Assembly: GCA_002502045.1 (NCBI GenBank)
Contig: DAPE01000017.1
Location: forward strand, 1 to 8,733
DNA from: Candidatus Parvarchaeota archaeon UBA573
GTDB lineage: Archaea > Nanobdellota > Nanobdellia > Parvarchaeales > Parvarchaeaceae
Length of the DNA stretch: 8,733 nucleotides
Reading direction: 5' to 3'
Shown here: one piece after another, positions 4,842-8,733 of the stretch
Numbering within the stretch: position 1 is the stretch's first letter
How the letters are laid out: the number at the start of each line of letters is the position of its first letter
The notes under the pieces: model-generated
The model's input: only the letters and a program-made list of their open reading frames with translations
What the model was told of the DNA's origin: nothing
Database searches by the model: none
Translations under genes and position numbers: made by a program

Positions 4842-4877
4842 TTTAATAGCTGTCTATTATCTATTTTATCAAAATTT

Positions 4878-4883
4878 AAAAAA
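4878..4883 (-). terminator. Oligo-T terminator after PEP synthase
   Basis: The minus strand has T6 about 33 nt after the stop of the PEP synthase gene, before the SRP RNA promoter region. Confidence 0.4.
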
Positions 4884-4915
4884 TTGTGTATTACTGCTAT
4901 TTAGACAAATGTTAC

Positions 4916-7267
4916 CTACAAAACTGGAAATTCCCAGTTCTTTACATGCTCATCTTTCTGTCCAAGATCCTTCTCAAGTTCAACCCTTTTCTCTACAGAA
5001 GCAACTAACTCCCTTACATGCTCTACAGTATCTGGGTTTACAGATATGTCATCTATGTCAGATCTTACTAAGAAATCCACTATCTCATCATATTCAGAAG
5101 GAGCTTGTCCGCATATTGAAACGGTTTTACCGTCTCTATGCGCTACCTTTATCAGGTACCTTATCATTCTTAAAACAGCCAAATTTCTTTCATCGTATAT
5201 GCTGCTTAATGTGTCATTGTTTCTGTCCGCACCTAAAACTAGCATTGTAAGGTCATTTGAGCCTATAGAATAACCATCAATATATTTATTGAACTTATCT
5301 GCAAGTATTATATTACTAGGTATTTCTGCCATAAGAAATATTTTGAAGTCTTCATTTCTTTCCAGGCCATTCTCCTTAAGTATAGCTAAAACTTTTTCAA
5401 GCTCTTCCACCGTTCTTGTAAATGGAACCATGACATGCAAGTTCTTCAGCCTAAACTCTTCCCTTACTTTTTTAACGGCCTTTAACTCCAGTACAAATGC
5501 ATCCTTGTACTTTGGATCATAATACCTTGAGGAGCCTCTCCACCCCAGCAAAGGACTGCTTTCCTTAGGTTCAAATTCTTCACCGCCTTCTAAATGTGCA
5601 TATTCATCTGTTTTGAAATCACTGAATCTTAAAATTACAGGCCTTGGATTAAAAGCAGAGCAAACCTTCCTAATACCATCTGCCAATGTATCAACTAAAA
5701 AATCTGATTTTCCCTGTTTTATAAGATAAAGAGGGTGTTTCCCGATATTTGCCCAGATGAACTCCTCTCTCATTAATCCTACGCCATCGGAAGGTAACTT
5801 AGCAGTCTTCTCTGCCAGATCAGGCTCACCTAGATTTACCAATATTTTTGTACCCGTTATTATTCTACCTTGATTTACAACCGTTTGGCTGCTTTTTTCT
5901 TCCTTTTCTTCTTCTACTTTTATTTCTCCATTGTAGACTAACCCGTTTTTAGAATCCACTGTAATAATATCACCAGTCTTTATAACATCCGTTGCTTTCT
6001 TTCCTCTGCCACCAGTTCCTACTATGCATGGAACTCCTAGTTCCCTTGAAACAATAGCAGCATGCGACGTAATTCCTCCTTCATCTGTAACAATTGCCTT
6101 TGCTTTTTTCATTGCAGGAACCCAGTCTGGGCTTGTCATGACTGTTATCAAAATTTCCCCAGATTTGAACTTGTCAATATCTTTTACATCTAGTATAACG
6201 TGTGCAGGGCCAGAAATAAATCCTGGAGAAGCAGGTAAACCTGAAAGAATAACATTTTGTTTGTTTTCTGCCGTCTTTATTTTATCCTTATTTGACCATA
6301 CCGTTTCAGGTCTGGCCTGAACGATGTATAGCTTGCCGTCTTCATCTCTTGCCCATTCTATATCCATAGGCCGCTTATAATGCTGCTCTATCTTTTCACC
6401 ATATCCTGCAAGCTCTATTACTCTCTCATCCTCAAGACATTGCTTCTTTGAATCTTCATCACTTAATTTAACGTCCTTTGTCCCGCCTTCCTTTAACCTT
6501 ACGAGCTTTCTGTCCTTGTTTTCTATCACTTTCCTTTTTATCTGCATTGTCTTCTTGTCTATATAGAAAAGATCCGGAGTTACTATCCCACCGACTATGT
6601 ATTCGCCTAAGCCATAGCTTGCTTCTACCACTATAACAGATTGATCTCCGTTTGAAACGTCTAATGTAAACATGACTCCTGATTCGATTGAGAATATCTG
6701 CTTTTGTATAACCGTTGCAAGCGCAACCGTCTTTGTATCGATATTATTCTTTGCCCTGTAATAGATTGCTCTTTCATTGAATAAACTTGAGTAGCACTCT
6801 TTTACCTTTTCAATTAGTTCACCATCGCCATGCACATTTAGATATGTATCCTGCTGGCCTGCAAAACTTGCATCTGGCAAATCCTCAGCTGTTGCAGATG
6901 ATCTTACTGCAACAAACTCTGCATTGCTTTCCTTAACAAGCCTGTGATAGCTGTCCAATAATTGCGAAACCAAATCCTTAGGTAGATCAGAATTCATTAT
7001 GGCAGATTTTATTTCTTCGCTCGCCTTTTTAAGATCACTTTCACTTTCTACATTTATGTTCTTTACAGCATCCTCTATCTTTTCTCTTATATTATTTTCA
7101 TCAAGAAATTTGTTGAATGCATACGAGGTTGTTGAAAATCCCGGAGGAACAGGAACCTCAACATAATTTGTCATTTCGCCAAGATTTGCTGATTTACCGC
7201 CTACTTCAGGAACATCCTCTTTTTTTATGTCTTTAAACCACAGAACTAATTTTTTATCATTCTCCAT
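4916..7267 (-). CDS. ppsA: Phosphoenolpyruvate synthase (pyruvate, water dikinase)
   Basis: This cytoplasmic enzyme converts pyruvate, ATP and water to phosphoenolpyruvate, AMP and phosphate, the entry step of gluconeogenesis. Numbered from the ATG at 7267 (783 aa, normal length), the ATP-grasp-like domain spans about 15-335. It has VGGKSANLGEM near its start, AVRSSATAEDLPDASFAGQ (Arg122 in the motif), and ends with IEWARDEDGKLYIVQARPET. The swivelling phosphohistidine domain follows (about 342-450) with TDEGGITSHAAIVSRELG, His402 being the carrier. The PEP-binding TIM barrel (about 465-775) has ILRFSDFKTDEY, LLGWRGSSRY, GSNDLTMLVLGADR and SICGQAPSEYDE with catalytic Cys719. All catalytic residues are intact. 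The longer start at 7282 adds five residues (MPHKF). I prefer 7267 because a TATA-like box lies 27 bp upstream and family members begin shortly before the VLWF segment. It follows padR with a gap that holds its own promoter. Confidence 0.93.
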   Translation of the reverse strand: MENDKKLVLWFKDIKKEDVPEVGGKSANLGEMTNYVEVPVPPGFSTTSYAFNKFLDENNIREKIEDAVKNINVESESDLKKASEEIKSAIMNSDLPKDLVSQLLDSYHRLVKESNAEFVAVRSSATAEDLPDASFAGQQDTYLNVHGDGELIEKVKECYSSLFNERAIYYRAKNNIDTKTVALATVIQKQIFSIESGVMFTLDVSNGDQSVIVVEASYGLGEYIVGGIVTPDLFYIDKKTMQIKRKVIENKDRKLVRLKEGGTKDVKLSDEDSKKQCLEDERVIELAGYGEKIEQHYKRPMDIEWARDEDGKLYIVQARPETVWSNKDKIKTAENKQNVILSGLPASPGFISGPAHVILDVKDIDKFKSGEILITVMTSPDWVPAMKKAKAIVTDEGGITSHAAIVSRELGVPCIVGTGGRGKKATDVIKTGDIITVDSKNGLVYNGEIKVEEEKEEKSSQTVVNQGRIITGTKILVNLGEPDLAEKTAKLPSDGVGLMREEFIWANIGKHPLYLIKQGKSDFLVDTLADGIRKVCSAFNPRPVILRFSDFKTDEYAHLEGGEEFEPKESSPLLGWRGSSRYYDPKYKDAFVLELKAVKKVREEFRLKNLHVMVPFTRTVEELEKVLAILKENGLERNEDFKIFLMAEIPSNIILADKFNKYIDGYSIGSNDLTMLVLGADRNNDTLSSIYDERNLAVLRMIRYLIKVAHRDGKTVSICGQAPSEYDEIVDFLVRSDIDDISVNPDTVEHVRELVASVEKRVELEKDLGQKDEHVKNWEFPVL

Positions 7268-7290
7268 AAATTTATGAGGCATTAATAGGA

Positions 7291-7320
7291 TTAATAAGCT
7301 TTTGCCTGTAAAAGATATAA
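7291..7320 (-). promoter_or_regulatory. PEP synthase promoter candidates
   Basis: The minus strand has TTATTAA followed by TCC (7291-7297), centred 27 bp before the ATG at 7267 and resembling the pilin-like and small gene B promoters. A stronger box, TTATATC (7314-7320), would start RNA near 7291. The latter also equals a half-site of the operator before the padR operon. Confidence 0.4.
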
Positions 7321-7340
7321 TGCATTAGACTATCGAATAC

Positions 7341-7706
7341 TTAAAATCTTTTTAAAGAATGCATAAAATGATTCATATTCTCTGTTATATTTCCACTCAT
7401 TTTATCATATTCCCTTATTGCTTCTTTCCCTTTTTCTGTTATTTTGTACTGCTTTCTAGCCTTTTCACCATGATTTTCTTTGCTTACAGATTCTATGTAA
7501 CCTGAGCTTTCAAGCTGTGCAAGTGAGGGATAAACTGCTGCAGGCCCAGGTCTCCACATACCGTCTGTCTTCTCAAATATCTGCTCCATTATCTCAAAGC
7601 CATGCATTGGCTTCTCCATCAATAATCGGAGTATAAACGGCTGAAGCAGACCTTTTGGGATAATATCAACATTAAAAGGTCCGCATCTACAACGTCTGCC
7701 GTTCAT
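7341..7706 (-). CDS. PadR-family transcriptional regulator
   Basis: This is a small cytoplasmic winged-helix repressor, usually dimeric, that binds dyad operators and often its own promoter. The PadR block runs from about 18 to 100. GLLQPFILRLLMEKPMHGFEIMEQI gives the first helices. WRPGPAAVYPSLAQLESSGYIE is the classic recognition-helix motif (the family has xGxxYPxLxxLExxGLI). The wing follows, then RKQYKITEKGKEAI. The 121-aa length is normal; the C-terminal helix after residue 100 would form the dimer interface. The N-terminus is unusual in carrying CRCG (Cys6, Cys8) before the domain. It is the second gene of an operon: its ATG is two bases after the stop of the Cys-rich gene, with GAGGA 12 nt upstream as Shine-Dalgarno sequence. 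The upstream tandem dyads are its likely operator. The inducer is unknown; a metal or thiol signal is suggested by the paired Cys-rich gene. Confidence 0.9.
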   Translation of the reverse strand: MNGRRCRCGPFNVDIIPKGLLQPFILRLLMEKPMHGFEIMEQIFEKTDGMWRPGPAAVYPSLAQLESSGYIESVSKENHGEKARKQYKITEKGKEAIREYDKMSGNITENMNHFMHSLKRF

Positions 7707-7708
7707 AT

Positions 7709-7945
7709 TCAGCTACTTTCCTCGTCACTATCTTCATCAGAACCGTTTTTGGAAAGCTCATTTATTCTTTTATCAATAAACTTTATTTCCTCTTCCAGCT
7801 CTTCTTTATAGTCTTCAAGGTTTTCCTTCAAGTCCTTTTTTCCGTAGGGCTCTTCGGCTTGCATTCTCATCATGCCATGCTTGCCCATTCCGTTCATTTC
7901 TCTGTTTCCGCAGCCACAGCCGCATCCACAATTGTTCATTCTCAT
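7709..7945 (-). CDS. Small Cys/Gly/Met-rich protein with C-terminal coiled coil, DUF5320-like
   Basis: This 78-aa protein has three parts. Residues 5-14 hold four cysteines alternating with glycine (CGCGCGC), and two histidine/methionine-rich turns follow (GMGKHGMMRM). Residues about 33-66 are a charged heptad-like helix, KEELEEEIKFIDKRINEL, that should form a coiled coil. The tail is acidic (DEDSDEE). The layout resembles the DUF5320 group, small Gly/Met/Cys-rich proteins with a C-terminal coiled coil that are often near metal-cluster or PadR genes; this is from memory and not proved here. The Cys string could bind a soft metal or an iron-sulfur cluster. It heads the operon with padR. The start at 7945 has a strong Shine-Dalgarno sequence GAGGTGAT five bases upstream, which argues against the second Met at 7939. 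Confidence 0.7.
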   Translation of the reverse strand: MRMNNCGCGCGCGNREMNGMGKHGMMRMQAEEPYGKKDLKENLEDYKEELEEEIKFIDKRINELSKNGSDEDSDEESS

Positions 7946-7967
7946 ATTATATCACCTCTGATATAAT
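7946..7967 (-). promoter_or_regulatory. Shine-Dalgarno site inside a perfect 9-bp inverted repeat
   Basis: ATTATATCA (7946-7954) and TGATATAAT (7959-7967) are exact reverse complements around a 4-nt spacer. In the mRNA the loop plus the 3' arm contains GAGGUGAU (7951-7958), the near-perfect Shine-Dalgarno sequence of the Cys-rich gene. The RNA hairpin would hold the ribosome-binding site partly in its stem. The same DNA is half of the candidate PadR operator. Confidence 0.6.
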
Positions 7968-7990
7968 TACTTATATCTTTACTAATATAA
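7947..7990. promoter_or_regulatory. Tandem PadR operator candidates (two 20-bp dyads, 24-bp period)
   Basis: On the plus strand TTATATC-n6-GATATAA occurs at 7947-7966 and TTATATC-n6-AATATAA at 7971-7990; the copies share 15 of 20 bases. Half-sites start at 7947, 7960, 7971 and 7984, about one helical turn apart. The right copy covers the TATA box; the left copy covers the predicted start site near 7962 and the Shine-Dalgarno sequence. Binding would block both TBP and polymerase entry. Assignment to the PadR of this operon is inference from position. Confidence 0.55.
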
Positions 7991-7992
7991 AT
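7985..7992 (-). promoter_or_regulatory. TATA box of the Cys-rich/padR operon
   Basis: The minus strand reads TTTATATT, preceded by a BRE-like AAAAGTA. RNA would start near 7962, giving a leader of about 17 nt with a Shine-Dalgarno sequence, unlike the leaderless genes elsewhere in the window. Confidence 0.55.
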
Positions 7993-8037
7993 ACTTTTTG
8001 AAGACGAACCAGAAACCTGCTTATGAAATGAAGGATT

Positions 8038-8706
8038 TTATAATTTTTTAGATATACTTTTTAGGCTTAAAAGTGATATTACAATCGCAATAGCTATTAT
8101 AAAACTACTTATGGAACTACCAAGTATATTTGAACTACCTAATGACGATGCTGCTATTGATCCAGCGGATCCTCCTAAAGTTGCTAATTCGGGAGCTATT
8201 GCTGTAGAACACACTGCTCCGAAAGTAGGTGCGACAGCAGATGCGCCAAATGACGCCCCAAAAGATGAAGCAACCGAGCCTGCGCCTGCTGCTGCCATAG
8301 CAACCTTTTCTTTATTTGTTATAGCTTGTCGGCGTTTTATTATAAATAAATTAAAAAGCACTAGTAAAGTTATGGAAAAACTAAAAAAAGCAGCTAAAGT
8401 TATATGATATATCAATGTGACTAATCTATAATTTAAAAAAGGTAACACAAGATTTGTAATGGAAAATAAATAAATATAACCTGTAAACACTCCCGCAAGT
8501 AAAGTAAAAAATAAAACAGGACTTTGTTTATATGAATGTATAATTCCTTTCTTAAGTCTATTCAAAAAACTACAGTTTTTGTTTAAAACCAGAGATTTCT
8601 CTTCTACTACTTTATTTTCGATAATACTTTCTAATTCTTTTATTCTATGTTCCAACAAATGAATCCTCTCTATTAAAAGCTCATATTTTTCATCTTTTTC
8701 GTTCAT
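8038..8706 (-). CDS. Membrane protein with N-terminal coiled coil and Gly/Ala/Ser-rich tail, function unknown
   Basis: I do not recognise a family for this 222-aa protein. Residues 4-33 form a charged coiled coil (LLIERIHLLEHRIKELESII). Two hydrophobic spans follow at about 63-83 and 97-123, with a basic stop IKRRQ after the second. Residues 136-200 are almost entirely Gly, Ala and Ser with spaced Phe, Val and Pro (for example GASFGASAVAPTFGA). The third hydrophobic span is at 201-216, followed by a Lys-rich end. By the positive-inside rule, RLKK before the first span and IKRRQ after the second place the N-terminus and the Gly/Ala/Ser region in the cytoplasm or in a re-entrant loop. The G-x-x-x-G-like spacing could pack helices in a pore. 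Codon use in the low-complexity part is as AT-rich as elsewhere. It is upstream of the Cys-rich gene on the same strand, but 92 bp and a separate promoter intervene. Confidence 0.7.
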   Translation of the reverse strand: MNEKDEKYELLIERIHLLEHRIKELESIIENKVVEEKSLVLNKNCSFLNRLKKGIIHSYKQSPVLFFTLLAGVFTGYIYLFSITNLVLPFLNYRLVTLIYHITLAAFFSFSITLLVLFNLFIIKRRQAITNKEKVAMAAAGAGSVASSFGASFGASAVAPTFGAVCSTAIAPELATLGGSAGSIAASSLGSSNILGSSISSFIIAIAIVISLLSLKSISKKL

Positions 8707-8725
8707 TAAAATTATATAGCGTTAA

Positions 8726-8733
8726 CATATATA
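8726..8733 (-). promoter_or_regulatory. Possible TATA box of the membrane protein gene (at window edge)
   Basis: The minus strand reads TATATATG about 24 bp before the ATG at 8706. The spacing is slightly short, and the upstream BRE position is outside the window, so this is tentative. Confidence 0.25.

Noticed and set aside
4909..5522. Plus-strand open frames of 75-113 codons opposite the 3' part of ppsA
   Set aside because: They lie antisense to a clear PEP synthase reading frame with intact catalytic motifs, and their products have no recognisable domain.
6024..6320. 98-codon plus-strand open frame within ppsA
   Set aside because: Shadow of the phosphohistidine domain; no independent start signal or domain.
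7268..7282. ATG at 7282 as the ppsA start
   Set aside because: Kept as an alternative only: the five extra residues are not typical of the family, and the promoter spacing better fits the ATG at 7267.
8111..8407. 98-codon plus-strand open frame rich in Ala, Pro and Asp
   Set aside because: Composition is the complement of the Gly/Ala/Ser codons of the membrane protein; the minus-strand frame has sensible membrane spans and a coiled coil.

Overview
The window is from an AT-rich, gene-dense archaeal genome. The evidence is a ribosomal protein of the archaeal L10e type, an archaeal 7S (SRP) RNA, a tRNA-Ser interrupted by an intron at the archaeal 37/38 position, a class III (pilin-like) signal sequence, and TATA-box promoters placed so that most first genes would be leaderless. 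The very tight gene packing and the pilin motif fit a small-genome lineage such as Micrarchaeota/DPANN. That placement is inference; the sequence alone does not prove it.

Layout. At the left edge is the start of a pilin-like gene (minus strand, cut by the window). A divergent promoter region separates it from galT (plus). galT converges, with 2 bp between stop codons, on a GalU-like sugar-1-phosphate nucleotidyltransferase (minus). Next is a plus-strand operon of a winged-helix protein and a PduO-type cobalamin adenosyltransferase, which overlap by one base. This operon converges, again with 2 bp between stops, on ribosomal protein L10e (minus). Upstream of L10e lie two small paralogous genes of unknown function. 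The centre of the window is an RNA block on the minus strand: SRP RNA, then tRNA-Ser(GCT). To its right are a complete phosphoenolpyruvate synthase, a PadR regulator, a Cys-rich small protein that is the first gene of the padR operon, and a membrane protein with a Gly/Ala/Ser-rich tail, all on the minus strand.

How the genes may work together. GalU makes UDP-glucose and GalT uses it in the Leloir pathway. PEP synthase feeds gluconeogenesis, so central carbon and nucleotide-sugar supply are represented, although not as one operon. SRP RNA, tRNA-Ser and L10e are translation and secretion housekeeping genes.

The strongest non-genic signals are three. (1) The Cys-rich/padR operon has two tandem 20-bp operator-like dyads with a 24-bp period; they cover the TATA box, the start site and the Shine-Dalgarno sequence, and the leader could fold into a hairpin that holds the Shine-Dalgarno sequence. 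(2) A symmetric array of four TTTACT/AGTAAA hexamers lies just upstream of the SRP RNA promoter. (3) The two tandem small paralogues next to L10e form a family I do not recognise. No transposon, CRISPR array or prophage gene is visible.
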